Positions 23,831 through 30,695 of a stretch of 37,382 bases of DNA are shown here, piece by piece; the stretch's first letter is position 1; every line of letters begins with the position of its first letter. The notes under the pieces were generated by a model. That model worked only from the letters and a program-made list of their open reading frames with translations. It was not told the origin of the DNA and did no database searches. This stretch comes from Treponema sp. GTDB taxonomy: Bacteria; Spirochaetota; Spirochaetia; Treponematales; Treponemataceae. The translations under genes and the position numbers were made by a program. The DNA lies in the NCBI GenBank assembly GCA_017395545.1, contig JAFPUF010000027.1, forward strand, positions 1-37,382. Direction: 5' to 3'.

Positions 23831-24758
23831 TTACGAAGGCCGCCTGAACACACATCTGGCGGCTTCTTTCTTCTGCGGTAAGGCTTTGCGGTAAAAATGC
23901 GGCCTGCCGCCGGAATGAGCCGAATACATTTTCCCCTGATGCAAATTCCGTACAGCAGGTGCAGTCATCTGCAACTACAATATTTTCTTCCGGGATTCCG
24001 GCGTTTTTCAATACAAAAAGATTTGCTTCTGTGAGCGAGAGCCGGTACGGGAATCGTTTCGCAAGTTCTTCATCTTCCAGAGTTTTAAAAGAGACTGCTT
24101 TTTCTACGCATTTTTCTCCGAAATTCTTCATGAAATAGTCCGCACGCTCTTCGTCAACGAAATAACAGCAGTTTCCGATATGGGGACCGATTGCGGCACA
24201 GATATTCTCTTTTTTTGAGCCGTAGAGGGCGGTGAGTTTTTCGACACCTTCACCCGCTATTCCTGTTCCTTTCCAGCCTGAGTGGAACGCTCCGATTGCT
24301 TTTGTCTCCCTGTCGTACAGAAAGACCGGAACGCAGTCGGCAACCGTGACCACGGGAACTAAAAGCGGATTTTGTGTGACGATTCCATCTCCCTGAAGAT
24401 TTTTTGTGTCACCCTCATTTTTTGCCTCGAAAATAATTTTTGAGTGGATAAGTTCGACCGGAACAGGCTTTAATTTGCAGTCACAGATTTCCCGTTCACT
24501 TGAGCAGTTCCCGGTACAGACAGGCTTTTTAATTTCGTTCAGAATCTGTCTGAGTATCAAATTCCTGTTTTCGTTCTTCTCGTTCCAGCGGAAGCGCATT
24601 GTTCCTGCCGCAAGGAGAGTCATTCCCCAGCGGGCGTGTTTTTCTCCAGGAAGTGATTCAAGAGGTTTTCCGCCAGAATAAAAAGGAAGGGTGATATATT
24701 TTTCTTTCTGAGAAGAATTTTTTTCCAGTTCATTCTTTACTGAAATAGAGTTTATCAC
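23820..24758 (-). CDS. pgeF: PgeF/YfiH-type purine nucleosidase (multicopper oxidase-like family)
   Basis: The 312-residue protein belongs to the PgeF (YfiH, polyphenol-oxidase-like) family, which processes purine nucleosides and, in some bacteria, edits cell-wall precursors. Zinc/catalytic residues are all present: His in ELIHS, Cys in VADCVPVF near 141, His in HSGWKG near 157, plus GPHIGNCCYFV. It is longer than usual (about 250), with an insertion bearing four cysteines near 81-95 (CTGNCSSEREICDC). The start is GTG, overlapping the upstream stop as GTGA, so it is coupled to the gene at 24755-26452. Confidence 0.9.
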   Translation of the reverse strand: MINSISVKNELEKNSSQKEKYITLPFYSGGKPLESLPGEKHARWGMTLLAAGTMRFRWNEKNENRNLILRQILNEIKKPVCTGNCSSEREICDCKLKPVPVELIHSKIIFEAKNEGDTKNLQGDGIVTQNPLLVPVVTVADCVPVFLYDRETKAIGAFHSGWKGTGIAGEGVEKLTALYGSKKENICAAIGPHIGNCCYFVDEERADYFMKNFGEKCVEKAVSFKTLEDEELAKRFPYRLSLTEANLFVLKNAGIPEENIVVADDCTCCTEFASGENVFGSFRRQAAFLPQSLTAEERSRQMCVQAAFVTIF

Positions 24759-26452
24759 TTTCTGTTTTTCTTTTTGTCAAGGTTCTCGAGTTCAATAACA
24801 ACGGAAAGCGCGCTTTCGAGAATGCCTTTTGCCTTTTCGATTTTGTTTATAAAAGGCTCGTTGTTCTGATCTTTCATTTTGTTCAGGTTTGAAATGGTGT
24901 CAAATCTCTTGTCTTTTGAATATCCGAGGATTCCGTTTAAGAGCTGGCTCAGCATACGGCCGGCATCTTCAAAGCGATGGATAAGCGTTGCGACATCGCT
25001 TTCGATTCCGCGCATAGTCTGTTCGAGTTTGTTCTGAGCCTGTAATGTTCTTGTCGTATCCTCGCGCATTTTATGCAGGGTGCTTCCGATCTCACCATTT
25101 TCTGAAAGCCGGCGGCCAAGTTCCTGCAGAGAAATAGATAGCTGAATCATTGCGTTAAAATTCTCAGCAAACTGCGCATGGTTGTCCTTTTTAATGAAAG
25201 AACCCTGCACAAGTAAGGTTTTAAAATCGAGCTCACATTCCGGGAATTTCTCTTTCATGAACCAGGCAAGGAATCCTAAAGTCGGATCGTAAAGGAACGG
25301 GACGCCACCCCATACCTCTTCCCATGGTCTTTGAGGAAAGAGCGGAAACTGCTCAAGCTCAAAAGTGACTTTTAATGTTGAGAGAAGCGCTTCGCGTTTG
25401 CAGTCATTTTCCCAGGATGACCATTTCAATTCGAAAGTTCTTTTAGACTCGTTTTTGAATTTTACGAACCAGTCTTCTCCTCCGGAAAACGGCAGGGCAT
25501 GCCAGTATGCGTCATTATTTACGATACAGCCCAGCGAACGGAGCGGAACAGAATTTATGAACATGTTTATGAGGTTGATATTCGTTCTTGCTTTTGTGAT
25601 GAATTCTCCGGCATCACGGCCATTTTCTTCGTTATTCAGGAATTTTGAATTTCTGACTGCAAAGAAATACAGCGCTTCCCAGAATTCGTCGGGAATTTCA
25701 ATCTGATCTGACAGAAGCTGAGTAAATTCTCCGACTTCTGTATCGACCTGGCCGAAAGGACAGGTGTTGTCCCGGCCGCCGGCAGATGAAAACATAGAGA
25801 TAAAACGCCCGAACGGGAGACGGATAAGGCGTTTGAGCCACTCCGTTGCCTTTGCGCACATATACATTGTCCCTTTGTCACGCTCAGGGATATTTTCAAA
25901 AATATCTTCGAGTTTATGGAGCAGAGATACGCGCAAATCAGGGCGGAGTTCCGCACTTACCGGCGTAGCATAAGGATCAGTGTCGTGCTTGATTTCAGAA
26001 TCGGTCTCCGGCATAACAATTGTACTGAGGAAAACATAGAAAGCCCCTTCACAGTCGATTGTGGAGATGATATACGGTCTGAAAAAATCAACGCAGGTCT
26101 TAAGTTCTGTAAGCTTTTCAAAGAAAAAAGAAAGGAAAAGCCCCTGCTTATAATCGATGAGTCCCGGATAATTGTGATGAACGAAACGTGAGATTTCTGA
26201 AAGCTTAAATTCGTTGTAAATAACTGTTTTGCTTGTATTTGAAAGAACAGCCTTAAGCCAGACAAGAAGCCGAAGAATAAAAGGCTCGTTTTTAAGTTTT
26301 ACTTCGATTGAAATATCTGAATCATCATCTGCGCCTGAACGGCCGTTACCTGAATCGTCCTGATTGTCATTTGCATTAATCCGGCTAAGCATGCTCTGTC
26401 TTTCATAATCAGAAATGCCGGACGCCATTACCTCAAACGAATCTCTTTCCAT
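24755..26452 (-). CDS. Large conserved spirochaete-type protein of unknown function
   Basis: The product is about 565 residues with no signal peptide or clear membrane segment. The N-terminal part is Asp/Ser-rich (NANDNQDDSGNGRSGADDDSD); the middle has hydrophobic helices (LLVWLKAVL, LFLSFFFEKL); the last 130 residues are heptad-like and probably coiled coil. It resembles the spirochaete family of unknown function that I recall as DUF5312, an attribution from memory. I chose the ATG at 26452: TATAAT (26468-26463) overlaps the earlier ATG at 26464, and GAGGAA precedes 26452. The stop overlaps the GTG of pgeF. Confidence 0.7.
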   Translation of the reverse strand: MERDSFEVMASGISDYERQSMLSRINANDNQDDSGNGRSGADDDSDISIEVKLKNEPFILRLLVWLKAVLSNTSKTVIYNEFKLSEISRFVHHNYPGLIDYKQGLFLSFFFEKLTELKTCVDFFRPYIISTIDCEGAFYVFLSTIVMPETDSEIKHDTDPYATPVSAELRPDLRVSLLHKLEDIFENIPERDKGTMYMCAKATEWLKRLIRLPFGRFISMFSSAGGRDNTCPFGQVDTEVGEFTQLLSDQIEIPDEFWEALYFFAVRNSKFLNNEENGRDAGEFITKARTNINLINMFINSVPLRSLGCIVNNDAYWHALPFSGGEDWFVKFKNESKRTFELKWSSWENDCKREALLSTLKVTFELEQFPLFPQRPWEEVWGGVPFLYDPTLGFLAWFMKEKFPECELDFKTLLVQGSFIKKDNHAQFAENFNAMIQLSISLQELGRRLSENGEIGSTLHKMREDTTRTLQAQNKLEQTMRGIESDVATLIHRFEDAGRMLSQLLNGILGYSKDKRFDTISNLNKMKDQNNEPFINKIEKAKGILESALSVVIELENLDKKKNRK

Positions 26453-26541
26453 AATTTTCCTCATTATAAACTGAAAACCAAAAAGTGTATAGTAAGAAAA
26501 ATCTGTTGAAGAATTCTCTCTTTTAGGCTAATAATTATTCT

Positions 26542-27987
26542 ATGCAGATTTTTGTTTTTGCAAGGCTTATTTTCATCATTCTTTCAATTGTGGGGCTTTC
26601 ACTTGCTTTCCCTATTCTTACAGCCTTTATCGAAGGAGAGTTTTCTGTAATTCAGAGTTTCGCGATTCCTCTTTTCGTTTCTGTTTCAGCCGGAGCATTT
26701 TTTTATTTTGCGGGCAGAAAAACAAAGATTAAATTTTCAACGCGCTCAGTTTTTGCCTTCGTAGCGCTCGCATGGATTTCAATCAGCGTTTTCGGGGCGT
26801 TTCCACTGTTCCTTTCCGGAGCAATTCCAGACTTCTGCAATGCATTTTTCGAAAGTGTCTCCGGCTTTTCAACGACAGGTGCAACGATTTTAAGCGACCT
26901 TGAATCTCTTCCACGCTCAATAAATTTATGGAGATGTCAGATGCACTGGCTCGGCGGCATGGGAATCATCGCCCTAACTGTTGCCCTTCTTCCGCTGCTC
27001 GGGGTCGGAAGTTTTCAGCTCATAAAAGCAGAAAGTACCGGTCCTGAAAAAGGCCAGATTACGCCGAAAATGGCAAGCACGGCAAAAACTTTGTGGCTTT
27101 TGTATGTCGCTCTTACCCTGGCGCACGCAATTGCACTAAAAATCGCAGGCCTCGATTTTCTGGACTCAGTCTGTCACGCTTTTTCAACACTCGGGACAGG
27201 CGGCTTCTCAACAAAAAATGCCAGCATCGGCACGTATAACTCGCTTTCAGTAGAAATCATCTGTACGGTCTTTATGTTTCTCGCCGGAATCAACTTCAGC
27301 CTGTATTTTTATATGATTACGGGCAAATTTGAAGAGGTCAAAAAAAATTCAGAATTAAAGGCATACGTCTCGCTTTTTGCAATCTGCGTAGTCGTCATCG
27401 CAATCGTTCTGATTCCTCACTACGGCTCATTTGCAAAAGCACTCCGCTATTCAAGTTTTCAGGTCGCCTCGGTAATGACTACGACAGGATATGCCACCGC
27501 AGATTTCACGACCTGGCCGAGTGCAGCTCAGTTTTTCATTTTCCTGCTCTTTTTTACCGGAGGATGTTCAGGCTCAACTTCGGGCGGTTTTAAAATCATC
27601 CGATGGGTCGTCCTCAAAAAGCAGGCATGGAACGAGATGCTCAGAATGCTTCACCCGCACGGAGTTTTCACAGTAAGCATAAATCAGAAAGCAGGCAGAA
27701 AAGACCTCGTTTTCAACGTCGCGGCTTTCACATTCGTCTATTTCGGGCTTGTAATTCTCACAACAATGGTAAGCACTTTCTGCGGACTGGATGTTTTCAC
27801 AGGTTTTACGGCAGGTCTTTCAATGCTCGGAAGCATAGGCCCGGCCTTCGGCACTCTCGGCCCGAGCGAAAATTTCGGCTCAATATGTCCGTTTTTGAAA
27901 TGCTGGTACTGCTTCGCAATGATAGCAGGCCGTCTTGAGCTTTATAATCTGATTATCTTCCTGTTCCCGGATTACTGGAAAAAATAA
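26542..27987 (+). CDS. trkH: TrkH-type potassium uptake channel
   Basis: The 481-residue polytopic membrane protein imports potassium with a TrkA partner. All four pore loops are visible: SGFSTTGAT, STLGTGGFS, VMTTTGYAT and SMLGSIGPAFG, along with HWLGGMGIIAL and GGCSGSTSGGFKI. Length is normal. No trkA gene is adjacent; the only RCK-like gene in the window is the channel gene at 12435. A weak TTGAAG-N17-TAATAA promoter ends 7 nt before the ATG and there is no Shine-Dalgarno sequence. Confidence 0.95.
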   Translation: MQIFVFARLIFIILSIVGLSLAFPILTAFIEGEFSVIQSFAIPLFVSVSAGAFFYFAGRKTKIKFSTRSVFAFVALAWISISVFGAFPLFLSGAIPDFCNAFFESVSGFSTTGATILSDLESLPRSINLWRCQMHWLGGMGIIALTVALLPLLGVGSFQLIKAESTGPEKGQITPKMASTAKTLWLLYVALTLAHAIALKIAGLDFLDSVCHAFSTLGTGGFSTKNASIGTYNSLSVEIICTVFMFLAGINFSLYFYMITGKFEEVKKNSELKAYVSLFAICVVVIAIVLIPHYGSFAKALRYSSFQVASVMTTTGYATADFTTWPSAAQFFIFLLFFTGGCSGSTSGGFKIIRWVVLKKQAWNEMLRMLHPHGVFTVSINQKAGRKDLVFNVAAFTFVYFGLVILTTMVSTFCGLDVFTGFTAGLSMLGSIGPAFGTLGPSENFGSICPFLKCWYCFAMIAGRLELYNLIIFLFPDYWKK

Positions 27988-27991
27988 GGAC

Positions 27992-28026
27992 TTTTTCAAC
28001 TTTCCGTTTTCATTTTTCAGTTTTAT
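27992..28026. repeat. TTTTCAACTTTCCGTTTTCA short repeat
   Basis: It has the same pattern as 2081-2106 and 6031-6061, and the reverse complement of 18905-18930 and 33190-33217. Its TTTTCA at 28007-28012 serves as the -35-like element of the pth promoter. Confidence 0.5.
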
Positions 28027-28035
28027 CGTTATAAT
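28007..28035 (+). promoter_or_regulatory. pth promoter
   Basis: TTTTCA (28007-28012), 17 nt, TATAAT (28030-28035), 8 nt to the ATG at 28044. No Shine-Dalgarno sequence, so near-leaderless. Confidence 0.55.
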
Positions 28036-28043
28036 ATTGTGCT

Positions 28044-28700
28044 ATGATAAGGCTTGTGGCTTTTTTAGGAAATTACGGCGAAGAATACAAAAACACCCGG
28101 CACAATGTTGCATGGCAGTTCGCGTCGCAGCTTCCTTTTTACAGTAAATTTTATTTTCAGAACAAATTCAAGGGCGATTTTGCTGCTGTCGAAACGAGAA
28201 CTCTTGCCGAATGGATGGGCGAAACTGGAGTTTACACAACAAAAGACGGCGGTGCACCGAGAGTCCCTGAAAACGCACCGGAAAAAATCTACTTCTTAAA
28301 GCCGCTCACTTATATGAACCTCAGCGGCGAATCAATCGGTGAGCTCGCACACTTTTTCAAGATTCAGAATGACGAAATCTTAGTCGTACACGATGAGCTC
28401 GAACTTCCGATAGGTACTGTGAGCCTGAAATGGAGTGGCGGACTTGGTGGTCACAACGGTCTTCGCTCCACAAAAGCTGTCCTTGGAACTGCGGATTTCT
28501 GGCGCCTGAGGTTCGGCATTTCAAAGCCTGCAAACGTGAATATCGCCGATTACGTGCTTTCAAGTTTCACTGCCGACGAAAAAATAATCCTTTCACAGGA
28601 ATTCGTTCCCGTAAACGAGATGTTCTGCAAACTGCTCCTGTCAACAGACCCGAACAGAATTTTACAGGGCTGGAGCAAAAGAAAGATTGTGGAGAAATAA
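28044..28700 (+). CDS. pth: Peptidyl-tRNA hydrolase
   Basis: The 218-residue enzyme recycles peptidyl-tRNA. It has LGNYGEEYKNTRHN with the catalytic His20, KPLTYMNLSGE, VVHDELELPIGT with the conserved Asp, and GGHNGLRS. Compared with the family it has an extra loop of about 20 residues (EWMGETGVYTTKDGG region, about 58-78). It is the first gene of a close cluster with mazG (2 nt gap) and the PhnP-like gene (4 nt gap). Confidence 0.95.
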   Translation: MIRLVAFLGNYGEEYKNTRHNVAWQFASQLPFYSKFYFQNKFKGDFAAVETRTLAEWMGETGVYTTKDGGAPRVPENAPEKIYFLKPLTYMNLSGESIGELAHFFKIQNDEILVVHDELELPIGTVSLKWSGGLGGHNGLRSTKAVLGTADFWRLRFGISKPANVNIADYVLSSFTADEKIILSQEFVPVNEMFCKLLLSTDPNRILQGWSKRKIVEK

Positions 28701-28702
28701 AC

Positions 28703-29581
28703 ATGAAAGAGAAAAACAACACATTCGAAAAATTTTTTGAAATCGTAAAGGCTGTCCGCAAAGGCTGCCCGTGGGATCAAAAGCAGACGCCTCTTTCTCT
28801 CCGCTCGACTTTCTTCGAGGAAACCTGCGAGGCAATCGATGCAATCACACAGGACGATCCTGCCCATGTCAAGGAAGAGCTTGGTGACGTTCTTTTAAAT
28901 GTCATCTTAATCGCATATCTTTTTGAAGAAAAAGGCCTGTTCACCGTCGAGGAGACAATCAACGCAATCGCAGAAAAATTAATCCGCCGCCATCCGCATG
29001 TCTTTGCTGCAAGTGAAGGTCAGGCCGAAGTTACCGAGGATGTTTCCGGCAGTCCGGAAAAAGCGTTGAACCAGTGGGAGCGTATCAAGGAGAATGTCGA
29101 GGGCCGGAAGTCAGAATCTGCACTGGACTCAATTCCTGAAAATTTTCCGCCAATCTTAAAAGCATACAAAGAATTAAAAAAAGCGGCAAAAGAAGGTTTC
29201 GACTGGAACACGCTTTCCGAAGTCAAAATGAAATTCTGCGAGGAACTCGCTGAAATGCACGATGCCATCATCGATGTCGAGCAGGTTTTCAATTATGACG
29301 GCAAAAGTCCTTTCTCCCAGATTCCGGAAACTGAAGAACAGAAAAAAGCTTTCCTTCATCTCGAAGAAGAATTCGGTGACTCCCTCCACTGTCTTTTGAA
29401 TTACGGCCGATGGCTGGGCGTTGACCCGAATGTAGCACTCCAGAAGGCAATGAAGAAATTCGAATTCCGTTTCAAGCACGTTGAGGAAAACATAAAACAA
29501 AAAAATCTTGAGATGAAGCGCGAAAATCACCGCGAGATGATGGATTTCTGGCATGAAGCAAAGTTAAAGGGGAGCAACTGA
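28703..29581 (+). CDS. mazG: Nucleoside triphosphate pyrophosphohydrolase MazG
   Basis: The 292-residue enzyme hydrolyses NTPs to NMP and pyrophosphate. GGAG 8 nt upstream of the ATG at 28703 fixes the start; a longer open frame into pth is noise. First MazG domain: GCPWDQKQTPLSLRS, FFEETCEAIDAI, KEELGDVLLNVI. The second, C-terminal domain: KFCEELAEMHDAI, LEEEFGDSLHCLLNYGRW, and KFEFRFKHVE. Metal-binding EE/ED residues are visible in both halves, as in two-domain MazG. Confidence 0.94.
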   Translation: MKEKNNTFEKFFEIVKAVRKGCPWDQKQTPLSLRSTFFEETCEAIDAITQDDPAHVKEELGDVLLNVILIAYLFEEKGLFTVEETINAIAEKLIRRHPHVFAASEGQAEVTEDVSGSPEKALNQWERIKENVEGRKSESALDSIPENFPPILKAYKELKKAAKEGFDWNTLSEVKMKFCEELAEMHDAIIDVEQVFNYDGKSPFSQIPETEEQKKAFLHLEEEFGDSLHCLLNYGRWLGVDPNVALQKAMKKFEFRFKHVEENIKQKNLEMKRENHREMMDFWHEAKLKGSN

Positions 29582-29585
29582 AACG

Positions 29586-30530
29586 ATGAAAATGACTTTG
29601 ATGGGAACCGGAACAAGTCACGGCGTTCCCGTAATAGCCTGTGACTGTCCGGTCTGCAAATCGACCGACCCGCGCGATACCCGTCTTCGCTGCAGCGCCC
29701 TTGTTGAACACAAAAACCAGCATTTTCTCATCGATGTTGGTCCGGATTTTCGTTTTCAGGCATTAAAGTTCAAGATTTCACGGCTTGATGCAGTTTTCAT
29801 CACACATTCGCACGCCGACCATCTCCACGGAATCGACGACTTACGCATTTTCAGCCATAAAAATTCCGCAGCAATGAGCCGGGACAAAGTCATTTCAGAA
29901 AAATACCCGGAAACAAGCGGAGACGGGCTTCCAATCTACACAAGCGAACGCACAAAAGGCTATATACACGAACGTTTCCCCTATATTTTCGTTGATCACG
30001 ACAAAGGCGGCGGAATTCCAAAACTTCACTTAATCCCGGTAGACAAAAACACATCAAAAAGTCCGCTGATTCTTGGAGAAAAAAACGAAGAGACAGAACT
30101 GTCAGACCGGATTGAAGTAGTCCAGATTCCAATGCTGCACGGAAACCATCACACTAACGGCTATGTTTTCAGCTGTTATGACGAATCAGACACAAAAAAA
30201 GGAATCGCCTATCTTACGGACTGTAACTTTATCAGCGAAGAAAGCATTTCCGAAGTAAAAAAAGCCGGCGGACAGCTCGAACACCTTGTGATTGACGCAC
30301 TCCGCGAAAAACAGCACTCAAGCCACTGCAATTTTCTTGAGGCCCTTTCATATGCCGAAAAAATCGGCGCAAAACATACTCATTTCACACACATAACCCA
30401 CGACATGAACTATATTCAGATTCAGAATTATATCAACGAAAAACTTCCGGAATTCCCGAAACTGTCAGAAATCGTTAAAAACGGCGGCTCCGTCTCCCCG
30501 GCTTACGACGGGCTCGTGCTCGAAGCATAG
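29586..30530 (+). CDS. PhnP-like metallo-beta-lactamase-fold phosphodiesterase
   Basis: The 314-residue hydrolase begins MKMTLMGTGTSHGVPV, followed by ACDCPVCKS, a Cys-rich site seen in PhnP relatives, then the metal motif THSHADHLHGIDD near 72-80. A later HGNHHTNGY, YLTDCNFIS and HSSHCNFLEA continue the metal ligands. It probably hydrolyses a cyclic or small phosphodiester; the true substrate is unknown. It is the last gene of the pth-mazG cluster, followed by the GC-rich repeat at 30535-30632. Confidence 0.88.
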   Translation: MKMTLMGTGTSHGVPVIACDCPVCKSTDPRDTRLRCSALVEHKNQHFLIDVGPDFRFQALKFKISRLDAVFITHSHADHLHGIDDLRIFSHKNSAAMSRDKVISEKYPETSGDGLPIYTSERTKGYIHERFPYIFVDHDKGGGIPKLHLIPVDKNTSKSPLILGEKNEETELSDRIEVVQIPMLHGNHHTNGYVFSCYDESDTKKGIAYLTDCNFISEESISEVKKAGGQLEHLVIDALREKQHSSHCNFLEALSYAEKIGAKHTHFTHITHDMNYIQIQNYINEKLPEFPKLSEIVKNGGSVSPAYDGLVLEA

Positions 30531-30534
30531 AGCA

Positions 30535-30632
30535 GGGCTTGGGGCGGCAGCTCCAGGAGATGGGGGTGTGGGTGAAAGCGAAGCTTGAACCCCAGGGGGA
30601 AGGCTTTCCCCCTCCAAAGGCTTTTCCCCTCC
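30535..30632. repeat. GC-rich intergenic repeat, copy 2
   Basis: Matches the copy at 5951-6030 in the same orientation: GGGGC...GCTCC, AGGAGATGGGGGTGTG, GAAGC, CAGGGGGAAGGC-TTTCCCCCTCC. It ends in GGGGGAA / TTCCCCC and a further GGCTTTTCCCCTCC. It may act as a 3' structure for the upstream gene. Confidence 0.6.
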
Positions 30633-30634
30633 AA

Positions 30635-30663
30635 TTGCTCATTGCAAGTTTTTTCATTATAAT
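30635..30663 (+). promoter_or_regulatory. thrA promoter
   Basis: TTGCTC (30635-30640), 17 nt, TATAAT (30658-30663). The predicted start near 30670 leaves a 26-nt leader with GAGG. No attenuator or riboswitch is visible. Confidence 0.5.
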
Positions 30664-30695
30664 GTCTCCCAAATTATTTTAAGAACGAGGAATTT

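Noticed and set aside
28430..28702. Longer MazG beginning within pth
   Set aside because: The added residues are a shifted reading of pth. GGAG and the MazG homology start at 28703.
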